64,000 nt of DNA from Paenibacillus wynnii (GCF_000757885.1 NZ_JQCR01000003.1:1302001-1366000), one strand, 5' to 3'. Shown: positions 1 to 8,593, counted from the stretch's first letter. Translations and numbers: made by a program. The notes: a model not told the origin generated them from the sequence alone.

Positions 1-242
1 CTGTCTACCAAACGGGCTGCAATTCCCTCATAACCAATTCCATTCTGATCCAGAATTCGGCGGGTACCTTCATGAGGAACCTTTCCAACATGCCAATCTC
101 CAGTTCCTGCAGAATCAATTGAAATTTCTTGGGAAAGACCCTGCTCACTGACCTTATGACGCAACACAGCTTCCGCCATAGGTGATCGACAAATATTTCC
201 AAGACAGACAAAAAGAACTTTTACGATCTCTTCCACCTCCAA
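1..242 (-). CDS. Low-molecular-weight protein tyrosine phosphatase (partial, C-terminus cut by window)
   Basis: The reverse strand encodes the N-terminal ~80 residues of a low-molecular-weight phosphatase. The P-loop CLGNICRSPMAEAV carries the catalytic C(X)5R motif. Isoleucine follows Asn in the loop, as in tyrosine phosphatases; the arginine phosphatase YwlE has Thr there, so a YfkJ-like tyrosine phosphatase is more likely. The general-acid Asp lies beyond the window. A TTG at 242 follows AGGAAG with 7-nt spacing; a GTG at 236 in the same frame is the alternative start but sits on top of GGAGG. The family removes phosphate from phosphoproteins in the cytoplasm. It is transcribed divergently from thiN. 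Confidence 0.85.
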   Translation of the reverse strand, partial: MEVEEIVKVLFVCLGNICRSPMAEAVLRHKVSEQGLSQEISIDSAGTGDWHVGKVPHEGTRRILDQNGIGYEGIAARLVD

Positions 243-318
243 GGGCTAACTTCCTGGTCAAATTTCGCAATCTCGACGATGAGACGCACACTTCTTATTT
301 TAGCGTTGTCCAAGGCAA

Positions 319-347
319 TTGTACAACTTTTCAAAAGACATTATACT
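319..347 (+). promoter_or_regulatory. Sigma-A promoter of thiN
   Basis: TTGTAC (319-324) and TATACT (342-347) are separated by exactly 17 nt and lie about 45 nt upstream of the thiN start. Confidence 0.7.
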
Positions 348-393
348 AGGTCAAGATTACAAACTTTAATGATTAATGAAAAGGAGGCTTGTG

Positions 394-1035
394 ATGCCAT
401 CCAAAAGAGTCGTAATATTTGCAGGTGGAGTACTTTCTAACGAATATTTAAGTGTAATAGATGAAGAAGATTTTATTATCGGCGCCGATCGCGGAGCCTT
501 GTTTCTGATATCTAACGGTGTTACCCCAGATATTTCAGTAGGTGATTTCGATTCTATTCCTGCTGAGGCCCTCAAACAGGTTGAAGCAGGAAGCAAGCAA
601 ACCATAACTTGTGACGCCGTAAATAAAGATTTGACGGATAGTGAAATGGCGCTTGATCTTGCCCTGAACACACAACCCGACCACATTTTGTTATTGGGAG
701 TCACCGGCACACGGATCGATCATACTTTAGCCAGCATTCAAATGATGACTAGAGCGCTTCAACGTCAGGTTAGTTGTTCCGTTATGGATTGTAATAACTA
801 TGTCACTCTTACAGGATCTCAAGCCATTGTAGAAGAACGAGGCTATACTTATGTATCTTTACTGCCGTTAACTCATGAGGTAACCGGGATCACCCTTGAG
901 GGATTTCAATACCCACTCACCAACGCCACATTGAAGCTTGGGCAATCTTTAGGTGTCAGTAATAGGTTGGCTTCTCCTACAGGAACAGTCACTATTGAGA
1001 GTGGATTACTGCTCATCATTCAGAGTAAAGATTAA
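394..1035 (+). CDS. thiN: Thiamine diphosphokinase
   Basis: This protein transfers pyrophosphate from ATP to thiamine to make thiamine diphosphate in the cytoplasm. Family landmarks are GADRGA near residue 30, VGDFDS near 49, KDLTDSEMAL near 77 and GVTGTRIDHT near 100, with a C-terminal domain ending in a hydrophobic strand. At 213 aa it has the usual family length. I chose ATG 394 because AAAGGAGG lies 6 nt upstream; the ATG at 376 overlaps that site. The gene is monocistronic: its own promoter lies upstream and a strong terminator downstream. No TPP riboswitch is visible. Confidence 0.93.
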   Translation: MPSKRVVIFAGGVLSNEYLSVIDEEDFIIGADRGALFLISNGVTPDISVGDFDSIPAEALKQVEAGSKQTITCDAVNKDLTDSEMALDLALNTQPDHILLLGVTGTRIDHTLASIQMMTRALQRQVSCSVMDCNNYVTLTGSQAIVEERGYTYVSLLPLTHEVTGITLEGFQYPLTNATLKLGQSLGVSNRLASPTGTVTIESGLLLIIQSKD

Positions 1036-1087
1036 ATTACATAGTCCATTTAAAGACATGGTTGTAACTTTTGATTCAAAAGATAAA

Positions 1088-1130
1088 TGTCGGGAATCCC
1101 TTGCTATTAAAGGGTTTCTCGGCATTTTTT
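1088..1130 (+). terminator. Rho-independent terminator after thiN
   Basis: The arm TGTCGGGAATCCCTT pairs with AAGGGTTTCTCGGCA with one mismatch and two wobbles, followed by six T residues. Confidence 0.85.
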
Positions 1131-1257
1131 AGTTTACACTAACCTGTATATATTAATTTTTTGTAACTTTTAATGAATTTTTAATAAAACGCTTTCATCC
1201 CTTACTGCGCCTCGATTTGAACTCTCTCAACCAATATTTAGGACATAGATATTCTGC

Positions 1258-1263
1258 TATACT
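1258..1263 (+). promoter_or_regulatory. Probable extended -10 promoter for the NlpC/P60 gene
   Basis: TATACT is preceded by TGC, an extended -10 motif, 65 nt upstream of the start codon. No good -35 hexamer sits at 17 nt. The 1131-1327 interval holds no gene. I looked for a ydaO (c-di-AMP) riboswitch, common before such hydrolases, and did not recognise one. Confidence 0.45.
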
Positions 1264-1327
1264 TCGAAACAGGCAAACAAACAAACTAAACAGTATAGAC
1301 AAACAAACCATGGAGGTATATCACAAC

Positions 1328-1837
1328 ATGAAAAAGCATCAGTGGTTCAAACAAGCAATTATTGTAGGAATAAGCACTACTATTGGACTTACCACACTTA
1401 TGGCAACTGGAGCAGGAACATCACCCGTTGCAGCAGCATCCGTATCAGCTACTTCGAAAGGTCAAAAAATCGTAAACTTGGGTAAAAACTATTTAGGCGT
1501 AAGATATGTATTCGGAGCTTCGACTTCCACTACCAGATATTTTGACTGCTCATCATTCACGAAATATATTTTCGGTAAATACGGTAAATATCTGCCGCGT
1601 ACTTCTGTGGCCCAATCCAAAGTAGGCGTAGCGGTATCGAGAGCCAATCTTCGTCCTGGCGATCTTGTATTCTTCTCCAGCGGAAGTAGAGCAACCGGTC
1701 GTAATGTAACTCACGTAGCTGTTTATGCCGGAAATGGAAAAATTCTGCACACTTACGGCTCACCGGGAGTAACAATTTCGAGTCTTACCTCAGGAAATTG
1801 GAACAGAACTTATTTGAAAGCCCGCCGTGTACTGTAA
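1328..1837 (+). CDS. Secreted NlpC/P60 family peptidoglycan endopeptidase
   Basis: This is a 169-aa exported cell-wall hydrolase. Residues 1-36 form a signal peptide: KK near the N-terminus, a hydrophobic stretch, then an Ala-rich cleavage region. The rest is a single NlpC/P60 domain with catalytic Cys74 in FDCSSF, His129 in THVAVY and His141 in LHTY. There is no SH3 or LysM targeting domain, so it is a minimal family member. It is predicted to cut the D-Glu to diamino-acid bond of stem peptides. Start ATG 1328 follows GGAGG with 11-nt spacing; the in-frame ATG at 1310 overlaps that site. Specificity cannot be told from sequence. Confidence 0.9.
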   Translation: MKKHQWFKQAIIVGISTTIGLTTLMATGAGTSPVAAASVSATSKGQKIVNLGKNYLGVRYVFGASTSTTRYFDCSSFTKYIFGKYGKYLPRTSVAQSKVGVAVSRANLRPGDLVFFSSGSRATGRNVTHVAVYAGNGKILHTYGSPGVTISSLTSGNWNRTYLKARRVL

Positions 1838-1861
1838 CAGCTCTAAACCATAGAGTTTAGG

Positions 1862-2614
1862 CTATGATAGAGAATTGGGATCAGCATGTGGCGTCGTATC
1901 CGGCGCCCTCAATACATAACCGGTACCCCGTACCGTATGAATCAGCTTGTTCCGATATCCTTTATCAACTTTTGCACGTATATGCTTGATGTATACATCA
2001 ACAACATTGGTATTCGTATCAAAATGGTATCCCCAAACCTTCTTTAATATTTCGTCACGGGGACAAATATTCTCTTGATTCACTGCAAGGTAATAGAGAA
2101 GTTCAAATTCCTTGGGTGTCATTTTCAGTTCCTTCCCTTCCCGGCTTACATGCCGGTGGTTGGGATCGAGAATCAGACCATCAATTTTAAGCAAATTCCC
2201 TAGGCCGCGACGCCTTCCTGAAAGCTCCAATAAGTTGAGTATTCTACACTTGAATTCGCCAACATGCAGAGGTCTTGACATATATTCATTACCCCCGGAT
2301 TTGAAAGTCCAAACGGCTTTATCACTGGAACCGTCATCGGATATTACCATTACAGGAATAATTTTGCCTTCTTTTCTCAAGGAGGTAATTGTATTCCATC
2401 CGGTCCATCCTTTGGGCATATTCAGTTCAACCAATAGCAATAACGGATCAATGCGTGATAGTATTTCGTGAAGATCCTCAATTTCTTCGCATCTCGTAAT
2501 TTTAAGTCCGATATCGACCACGACCTGATTCAAATTTCTGTGTTCTTCTGTATCCCTCTTCGTTAAACCGGGAGCAAACCAAACTAATCGCTCATTCACG
2601 CATACCACCCGCAT
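1862..2614 (-). CDS. OmpR/PhoB-type response regulator with a degenerate receiver domain
   Basis: The C-terminal ~100 residues are a typical OmpR winged helix: LKMTPKEFELLYYLA, the recognition helix region VVDVYIKHIRAKV, and the wing IHTVRGTGYVLR. The N-terminal receiver is atypical. The phospho-acceptor Asp position holds Glu63 (VELNMP), the conserved Lys is Arg114 (SRPL) and the acidic pair after strand beta1 is missing. This suggests phosphorylation-independent activity, although Glu can mimic phospho-Asp. No sensor kinase is adjacent. I placed the start at ATG 2614 because the upstream ATG (2683) lies inside the terminator of the preceding gene; the ribosome binding site is weak. The product is 250 aa and its targets are unknown. 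Confidence 0.8.
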   Translation of the reverse strand: MRVVCVNERLVWFAPGLTKRDTEEHRNLNQVVVDIGLKITRCEEIEDLHEILSRIDPLLLLVELNMPKGWTGWNTITSLRKEGKIIPVMVISDDGSSDKAVWTFKSGGNEYMSRPLHVGEFKCRILNLLELSGRRRGLGNLLKIDGLILDPNHRHVSREGKELKMTPKEFELLYYLAVNQENICPRDEILKKVWGYHFDTNTNVVDVYIKHIRAKVDKGYRNKLIHTVRGTGYVLRAPDTTPHADPNSLS

Positions 2615-2672
2615 CCAGTTAGCCTTGCGCCGGCAGAACCGCCGCAGAGTTACCCTAGGGTTCCCGCAATAC

Positions 2673-2705
2673 AAAAAGACCATTCCTAAATCAGGAATGG
2701 TCTTT
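2673..2705 (-). terminator. Terminator after the ThiF/MoeB-like gene
   Basis: A perfect 13-bp stem (AAAGACCATTCCT with AGGAATGGTCTTT) has a 5-nt loop and continues into five T residues on the minus strand. Confidence 0.85.
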
Positions 2706-2722
2706 CACTTTATGAAGTACTC

Positions 2723-3808
2723 TCAACCGAAATATCGATGATAAAAGCTCCGGGCAGCAGCAATATCGCTAGTGCCGTGAATTAAAGCTCGGCCATCTGT
2801 GAAGATAACCATACGATAAGGACCTTCAGTAAAGGATACCAGGTATGGATTCAGATCCACCTTCCCACTTCCAAGCCTCGATAAGCGATTGGCAATCTCC
2901 TCCAAATTAAGTTTTTGTCTCTGTGCCGGACGTATCTGCACAGTGTCTCTGCCGCACAGCACATCACTGCGCTCCGTGTTGGCCGCAGTTAGATAGGGAT
3001 ATATAGGATGAGTACCGCAAGAAGGACAATTATCTTTCTTAGCCGCTTTAACTCCGATTTCCTGATGTTCATTTCGCCACACGTCAAAGGTTAGGAGCTT
3101 GCCTCTCAGATGTTGTTTCCGTCCGCCAAGTAGCTTCAGTGCCTCCGCAGTAGCGTTTGCTGTTACCAACTGAACGGCTTGCGGAAGGATACCCGCTGTG
3201 TCGCAGGTATCCCCGCCCAAAGGGACAGATCCTATCAGACAATTCAGACAGGGTGTTTCATTTGGCAGAATGGTATACGTAATTCCATAGCTGCCCACAC
3301 AGGCTCCATAAATCCAGGGAATACCGTGCTTTAGAGCCATGTCATTGATAATCAACCGGGTATCAAAATTATCAGTACCATCCATAATCAGATCAATACC
3401 AGGAAGCAAGCTTTCTAACTCTTCCGCCCGGACATCCATAACGTGAGCTTCCACAGTCACCCCGGAGTTAATCTGCTGCAGCCTATCCTTGGCTGCAGCT
3501 GCCTTCGGTATGCGCTGCTCAGCATCCGCCTCGGTATAAAGCTGCTGACGCTGCAGATTGCTCCATTCTACATAGTCACGGTCCACAATGACAATTCGGC
3601 CTACCCCGCAGCGTGTCAATGTCTCCGCGATGCCAGTGCCCAAAGCACCAGCACCAACGATCAATACATTGGATTTTGCAAGCTGCGACTGGCCTTCCTC
3701 ACCGAATGGCGTAAATCGAACCTGACGCGAGTAGCGGCCCTCACGCCCTTCTGATGAGCTAACAGCAATTACTCGATCATTGTCCTTACCTTTATCGTTA
3801 TGTATCAT
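2723..3808 (-). CDS. ThiF/MoeB/HesA family adenylyltransferase (E1-like)
   Basis: This E1-like enzyme is expected to adenylate the C-terminal Gly of a sulfur-carrier protein (ThiS or MoaD). It has RYSRQ, the nucleotide-binding GAGALGTGIAE, the Asp-containing DGTDNFDTR, a GDTCDTAG segment with the candidate catalytic Cys, and two zinc CxxC pairs (CLNC and CPSC). The ~85-residue C-terminal tail after CPSC is not recognised as a rhodanese. Start 3808 follows GGAGG with 10-nt spacing. The frame opens to ATG 3880, directly after the ABC-F stop, so a coupled longer start is possible. No thiS, thiG or moaD is nearby, so thiamine versus molybdopterin cannot be decided. Confidence 0.85.
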   Translation of the reverse strand: MIHNDKGKDNDRVIAVSSSEGREGRYSRQVRFTPFGEEGQSQLAKSNVLIVGAGALGTGIAETLTRCGVGRIVIVDRDYVEWSNLQRQQLYTEADAEQRIPKAAAAKDRLQQINSGVTVEAHVMDVRAEELESLLPGIDLIMDGTDNFDTRLIINDMALKHGIPWIYGACVGSYGITYTILPNETPCLNCLIGSVPLGGDTCDTAGILPQAVQLVTANATAEALKLLGGRKQHLRGKLLTFDVWRNEHQEIGVKAAKKDNCPSCGTHPIYPYLTAANTERSDVLCGRDTVQIRPAQRQKLNLEEIANRLSRLGSGKVDLNPYLVSFTEGPYRMVIFTDGRALIHGTSDIAAARSFYHRYFG

Positions 3809-3880
3809 CCTGAACAGTCCTCCATATTCAAAAGCCGGGAGCAAGCAGCATAGCTGCTCATCCCCGGTCCTGTTATTCAT

Positions 3881-5434
3881 CTATACGGTTTGACCTGACC
3901 ATTGCTCTACATCCCAAGTTTTCGTGACCCAATCTTCATAAAAGACCGGTTCATGAGATACGAGGATAATGGTACCTTTATATTCTTGAAGCGCACGTTT
4001 AAGCTCAGCCTTAGCAACAACATCGAGATGGTTCGTAGGCTCATCGAACAGAATCCAGTTACTTTCACGCATCATCAGTTTACACAAGCGTACCTTGGCT
4101 TGTTCTCCGCCGCTCAACATGCTCAGCGGACGAGTGATATGGTCATTCTTCAGGCCGCAACGAGCCAGATGACCCCGTACTTCATTTTGTGTAAGGCTGG
4201 AGAACTCATTCCAGACATCGTCGATAGGAGTGATTTTGGCACCCTTCATTTCCTGTTGGAAATAGGCACTATTCAAGAAATCACCCTTATAAGTCTTACC
4301 GCTGTATGGAGGTATAACACCGAGGATGGTTTTCAATAATGTCGATTTACCTACACCGTTGCAACCTACAATGGCGATCTTATCCCCACGTTCAATCGTC
4401 ATGTTCAACTTGGGCAGGAGCGGACGATCATAACCGATTTCAAAATCGATTCCTTCGAATACCGTCTTGCCGCTTGCACGACTCTCTTTGAATTGGAAAG
4501 TCGGTTTAGCAGCTTCCTCAGGACGGTCGATACGCTCCATGCGGTCAAGCTGCTTCTCCCGGCTTTTTGCGCGGCTTGAAGTAGAGTAACGTGCTTTATT
4601 ACGCTGTATGAAGTCTTCTTGCTTTTTAATGAATTCCTGCTGCTTCTCATAGGCATCAATATGCTGATTCTTATTCATATCAGCCATATCAAGGAATTTC
4701 TCGTAGTTCGCTGTGTAACGGGTAAGCTTCGAGAATTCCAAGTGATACACAATATCGACAACATTGTTCATGAACTCCGTATCATGTGAAATCAGCATGA
4801 ACGCATACGGATACTGCTTCAAGTAATTGGTGAGCCAGTCGATATGCTCTACATCCAAGTAGTTGGTAGGCTCATCCAGCAGCAGAACATTAGGTTTCTC
4901 AAGCAGCAGCTTCGCAAGCAGAATCTTGGTCCGCTGACCTCCGCTCAGACTGGCCACATCTCGATCCAGACCGATCGCAGACAAACCTAGACCGTTGCTC
5001 ATTTCCTCTACTTTTACATCAATCAGATAGAAATCGCCGATATCAAGCTGTTCTTGGATTTCACCCATTTGCTCCAGCAGGATATCAAGTTCCTCAGGTG
5101 TTGCATCACCCATTTTATCGGTAATTTCCATCATTTCCTTCTCCAGCTCTAGCAGTGGAAGAAAGGCATCCTTCAGGACATCCCGTACAGTCATGCCAGG
5201 AACAAGCTTCGTGTGCTGATCCAAATAGCCGTAACGAACTCTTGGCGTCCACTCCACTTTACCGCTATCCTTAAGCAATTTTCCGGTCAAAATATTCATT
5301 AGAGTCGATTTGCCGACTCCGTTTGCGCCTACGAATCCAACATGCTCACCGGCAAGCAGCCGGAAAGATACGTTCTTAAACAACAACCGATCCCCAAAAT
5401 TGTGGGAAACGTCTTCTACAGTAAGTAAACTCAT
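3881..5434 (-). CDS. yfmM: ABC-F family ribosome-associated ATPase, YfmM-like
   Basis: This 517-aa soluble protein has two ABC ATPase domains and no membrane segments. Walker A GANGVGKST is near residue 37 and GCNGVGKST near 357; LSGGQ and LSGGE signatures and two LLLDEPTN/LFDEPTN Walker B motifs are present. The charged helical linker between the domains (residues ~240-310) is the P-site tRNA interaction motif of ABC-F proteins. The N-terminus and overall length resemble B. subtilis YfmM from memory. ABC-F proteins act on the ribosomal E site to relieve stalling. GGAGA lies 5 nt upstream of the ATG. The ThiF-like gene follows directly. Confidence 0.9.
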   Translation of the reverse strand: MSLLTVEDVSHNFGDRLLFKNVSFRLLAGEHVGFVGANGVGKSTLMNILTGKLLKDSGKVEWTPRVRYGYLDQHTKLVPGMTVRDVLKDAFLPLLELEKEMMEITDKMGDATPEELDILLEQMGEIQEQLDIGDFYLIDVKVEEMSNGLGLSAIGLDRDVASLSGGQRTKILLAKLLLEKPNVLLLDEPTNYLDVEHIDWLTNYLKQYPYAFMLISHDTEFMNNVVDIVYHLEFSKLTRYTANYEKFLDMADMNKNQHIDAYEKQQEFIKKQEDFIQRNKARYSTSSRAKSREKQLDRMERIDRPEEAAKPTFQFKESRASGKTVFEGIDFEIGYDRPLLPKLNMTIERGDKIAIVGCNGVGKSTLLKTILGVIPPYSGKTYKGDFLNSAYFQQEMKGAKITPIDDVWNEFSSLTQNEVRGHLARCGLKNDHITRPLSMLSGGEQAKVRLCKLMMRESNWILFDEPTNHLDVVAKAELKRALQEYKGTIILVSHEPVFYEDWVTKTWDVEQWSGQTV

Positions 5435-5571
5435 AAATTCTCCGCAAGCTCCTATCTATATATAAAAACATTAAAATCTGAAAATAACCTACAACAATTT
5501 ATTTTAACACAAGTAGAGCCTCCACAGAAATATATTATTAATAAAATTAAATTAAAGATTCTATATAAGAT

Positions 5572-5750
5572 GAACTTAAGATTTTGCTACATTGGTTTTG
5601 GGTCGTAACTACGGTGAATGTTGGACATCCAGCCGCTGTTGTCTCCGGATTTCTGGATTTTTACCGCTATTAGCGGATGAAATCCGGAGACAAAGGCGGA
5701 CGCTACCGCTCTTCCAGTTCCAAAATTCCCCTCCGTTACTATAATCCTTT
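5572..5750. repeat. Palindromic dispersed element, copy 1 (full length)
   Basis: This fills most of the 331-nt gene-free interval 5435-5765. A perfect 15-bp inner stem (5639-5653 with 5679-5693) encloses a small CCGC/GCGG apical hairpin. It is flanked by a second imperfect arm of about 20 bp (TAACTACGGTGAAT region near 5606-5625 with 5716-5736). The conserved frame CCGCTGTT...AAAGGCGGACGCTACCGCTCTTCCAG recurs, diverged, at 49.5 kb, and the left half recurs at 7.3 kb. There is no coding potential. It resembles a REP/MITE-type element; no transposase is present. Confidence 0.75.
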
Positions 5751-5765
5751 TGTCAGTTTATCAAG

Positions 5766-7271
5766 TTAATCTATATAATATTTTTTCTTTTGAAAAAATT
5801 TCTTACTTTTTGAGTTGCTGATGTTCTCGGGAATTCCATGAACCCAATCCTCAAATAGAGCCTCAAATTCCCCTGAAACCTTAAAGGGATTGGACTGCAA
5901 CGGCAATCCATATACTTTACCCTCTTTAAAAACACTTTGAACTAATTTCACAGCAGTTCTACTTGCCATTGGCAGCCCAACTTTCCATTTCGCATGATTC
6001 TGCAATCCGCTGCGGCGCAACCAGAGTACTAATTCCTCTAATCGCCAATCTGCTCCCGAAGCAATCAGTATGGGAATATCACTCCGAGCAAACTCTTCCA
6101 ATGCCCCCTCGAAACTTCCGACTCCCAAATCCATGACTACATAACGGTAATCCCCTTCTAGATACCTATCAAGCCCACCGCGATCAGGTCTCTTTCCATA
6201 ATGCACTCCATTCCATTCAAAAATAGGTCCGGGCTCCCGGCCCGGAGCATATTCCTCATTCACATCTACCATACTCCGTATTCGGTGGAATACAGGTGAA
6301 TCTTCCGCGCTTAAGTCTACCCATGCAGTTGCTCCAAGTCGCGACAAATATCCGCTTATTGCAAGGGAGGTGTGCGTGGTTCCCAACCCCTTCGCTATTC
6401 CCAATACGGCCACAATGCAAGGTTTATTCCGGACCGATGTCGGCTGAAGTTCGGCTACTGAATTATCATCCTCATCACCAATACCTGCTAATGCACTCCA
6501 TACCGACTGGGCATCTCGATAGCGATCTTCTGGATGGTGACGAAGCAAACGCTGAATCACAGGGATTAGTTTTGTCGGAACACTGCCGTTCAAATGACGA
6601 TCCATTCCACTCTGCCATTGACTATATCTACCCCCTGTTGCCATATAGAGTAATAGAGCACCCAGTCCATACAAATCAGACAACGGTCCACTCTGCCCTC
6701 CTCCGTATTGCTCCGGGGCGGCAAAACCAACAGTACCCAGCTTCTCTGTATCCTCTGTTCCACCGTTTCTATAGCTGCGGGCAATGCCGAAGTCAATCAG
6801 CATTAATTCGTTTTGTGCAGTAATCATAATATTGGATGGCTTCAGATCACGATATACAATAGGCGGATTATGACCGTGTAAATATTGCAAAACTTCTAGC
6901 AGCTGCCTGGCAAACCCTAAAATCATTGTACCCGACATCACTCCTGCTTTTGAACTCATGTAACTTCCCAGAGTTATACCTTCGATGTAATCCATCACCA
7001 GGTAAGAATAGCCTTCATTGTCCGGAGGGTAAAAATCAACAATCCGCGGCAATCTGCGGTGGTTCAATGAAATTAACAGCTCAGCCTCAGCCTGCAAACT
7101 GCCGTAGGTCAGTCCCGTGGTAACACATTCTTTAATCGCCCATTTCTTTCCCGGCAGGCGTAAATCTTCAGCCAAATGAACATGACTCATACCCCCGGAG
7201 CCGATAATCTGTGTAATGGCATAACGTCCATCCCATATTTTTCCGGCTGAAAGTTTAGATTGATAACGCAT
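5766..7271 (-). CDS. Ser/Thr protein kinase fused to a degenerate MinD/ParA-like domain
   Basis: Residues 15-265 form a Hanks-type kinase: glycine loop GSGGMSH, Lys47 in WAIK, YRDLKPSN (Asp142), DFG (160-162) and APEQ. Residues 285-480 resemble a SIMIBI ATPase. The stretch AVLGIAKGLGTTHTS keeps the signature Lys294 of deviant Walker A, but the invariant GKT lysine is Thr298; VVMDLG (Asp381) looks like Walker B. There is no transmembrane helix or PASTA domain, so it is a cytoplasmic kinase unlike PrkC. ATG 7271 follows AAGGAGGAG. The gene stands alone between two copies of a palindromic repeat. Substrate and role are unknown. Confidence 0.82.
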   Translation of the reverse strand: MRYQSKLSAGKIWDGRYAITQIIGSGGMSHVHLAEDLRLPGKKWAIKECVTTGLTYGSLQAEAELLISLNHRRLPRIVDFYPPDNEGYSYLVMDYIEGITLGSYMSSKAGVMSGTMILGFARQLLEVLQYLHGHNPPIVYRDLKPSNIMITAQNELMLIDFGIARSYRNGGTEDTEKLGTVGFAAPEQYGGGQSGPLSDLYGLGALLLYMATGGRYSQWQSGMDRHLNGSVPTKLIPVIQRLLRHHPEDRYRDAQSVWSALAGIGDEDDNSVAELQPTSVRNKPCIVAVLGIAKGLGTTHTSLAISGYLSRLGATAWVDLSAEDSPVFHRIRSMVDVNEEYAPGREPGPIFEWNGVHYGKRPDRGGLDRYLEGDYRYVVMDLGVGSFEGALEEFARSDIPILIASGADWRLEELVLWLRRSGLQNHAKWKVGLPMASRTAVKLVQSVFKEGKVYGLPLQSNPFKVSGEFEALFEDWVHGIPENISNSKSKKFFQKKKYYID

Positions 7272-7297
7272 TCCATTCTCCTCCTTCTATTTAAGTT

Positions 7298-7380
7298 GAA
7301 CTTAAGATATTGACTTAAGGCTCAGACGTCACTACCGTGAAGATTTGGACTTCCGGCCGCTGTTGTATCCAAATTTCCCT
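7298..7380. repeat. Palindromic dispersed element, copy 2 (left half only)
   Basis: The segment starting with AACTTAAGAT and running through CGTCACTACCGTGAAGATTTGG to CCGGCCGCTGTTGTATCCAAATTT aligns to the left half of copy 1 at 5572-5655. The complementary right arm is absent. It lies just upstream of the kinase gene while copy 1 lies just downstream, in the same orientation. Confidence 0.65.
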
Positions 7381-7427
7381 ATCGTTCCTTTTCGCTTTTT
7401 GTTATTTTCTTTTGTTCAACTTATAAC

Positions 7428-7492
7428 ATAAAAAAAAGAAAGCATCCGTTCAATGCTCCGGTTTTTACCGGTCATTGTAAACGGGATGCTTT
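7428..7492 (-). terminator. Terminator ending the repair/methyltransferase operon
   Basis: A long interrupted stem (AAAGCATCC...GGGATGCTTT with an inner CCGGT/ACCGG pair) is followed on the minus strand by about eight T residues. Plus-strand readthrough would also meet T residues, so it may be bidirectional. Confidence 0.85.
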
Positions 7493-7525
7493 CCCTGTTT
7501 TTTACATTATAGTGTTGCTGTTTAT

Positions 7526-8593
7526 TTAGTATTTTATCATATACAGCGTGATTTCATCTCGATTATGGAACAATTGCTTGGCTCGTTGGATCTGCATCCG
7601 CTCCGCTTCGAAGATCTCAATAATCTCCTTGATCATGGCTAGCGGTTTCTTGTGCATCAGCTTCACAGTTACCACAGCTGTTCCTCCCGGAACAAGACTG
7701 TGTAGTAAACCTGTAACCATTTTCGCCATCAGCTTAGGGCTCCAGCTCATATCACAGACAATGACATCAAACTCATTTTCGCGGAATTTGAGCTCATTGG
7801 CGTTCTTCCGCAAGATCTTAAGTCCTGGATAATTCTTAAGCGACTCATGCATGTGGGCCGGATCCACTGCTGTCACCTGTACCCCATGCTCCAGCAAAAA
7901 TGAAGTCCACCCACCCGGTGCAGCCCCAATATCCAGTCCCCGTCGGAAGCTGTTGAAGGGAATACCAAACTCTTTTTCCGCTTCGATAAGCTTGAACTTG
8001 GCTCTGGAAATTTGACTTTCCTCCTTGCGGAAGCGGATAGCCCCTCCGTTCCAACTGGACAGGTTCTCTTCCGGACGGCATACACCTGCATACAGTGCAT
8101 CATCATCGGCGTAAACTGAAATTACCCAAGCGGGTTCATGCACAGAGAATTCGGCCCCAAGACCTTTTACTTCCTCCTGCAGCCACTCCCTTAGTTCTCC
8201 GGGGCTTTCTTGCCAGAATGAATTCCCACCCTTACGGACATGCAGTGCAATAGTTTGTCCTTGAAGATGACTCAGACTATTTAAATAGGTTGCCAACCGT
8301 CCTAGTGCAGGTAATCCAGCTTCATCCTGGAACTGAACAGGTTGAATGTGGCGCAGAAAGATAGGCAGATTATTCAAAAGAAGTTGTGTGACCTCTTCCG
8401 GTTCGACTTGCAGCGTAGCTAAGAATATCTCACCCGGCACCAACAGCGTGCTTTTTACTGCGCCGAACAGACGGCGAAGTTCCTCTTGAGCAAAGGGTGC
8501 AAAACCGTGATTAGCCGTACATATATAACGTGAACTAACCGGTTCTTCCGCTTGGGGAGTTTGCCCCTCAGGGTCTTCAATGAAATCGTTCAA
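7526..8593 (-). CDS. RlmM-like FtsJ-family rRNA 2'-O-methyltransferase
   Basis: This 355-aa SAM-dependent methyltransferase has an N-terminal THUMP-like RNA-binding region (~20-190) and a RrmJ/FtsJ fold. The SAM site is LDIGAAPGGWTSFL near residue 217. The K-D-K-E catalytic tetrad of 2'-O-ribose methyltransferases is visible: Lys in SRAKFKLIEA, Asp in CDMSWSPK, Lys in VTVKLMHKK and Glu in DEITLYMI. The architecture matches RlmM, which modifies 23S rRNA in E. coli; the target here is inferred. The start overlaps the preceding ABC gene by 4 bp, so translation is coupled. It is the last gene of a six-gene operon. Confidence 0.85.
   Translation of the reverse strand: MNDFIEDPEGQTPQAEEPVSSRYICTANHGFAPFAQEELRRLFGAVKSTLLVPGEIFLATLQVEPEEVTQLLLNNLPIFLRHIQPVQFQDEAGLPALGRLATYLNSLSHLQGQTIALHVRKGGNSFWQESPGELREWLQEEVKGLGAEFSVHEPAWVISVYADDDALYAGVCRPEENLSSWNGGAIRFRKEESQISRAKFKLIEAEKEFGIPFNSFRRGLDIGAAPGGWTSFLLEHGVQVTAVDPAHMHESLKNYPGLKILRKNANELKFRENEFDVIVCDMSWSPKLMAKMVTGLLHSLVPGGTAVVTVKLMHKKPLAMIKEIIEIFEAERMQIQRAKQLFHNRDEITLYMIKY

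Noticed and set aside
376..393. Longer thiN start at ATG 376
   Set aside because: That ATG overlaps the AAAGGAGG ribosome binding site used by ATG 394.
1131..1310. c-di-AMP (ydaO) riboswitch before the NlpC/P60 gene
   Set aside because: None of the conserved riboswitch core could be recognised and the leader is short.
2615..2683. Extended N-terminus of the OmpR-type regulator
   Set aside because: The extra frame lies in the terminator hairpin of the preceding gene.
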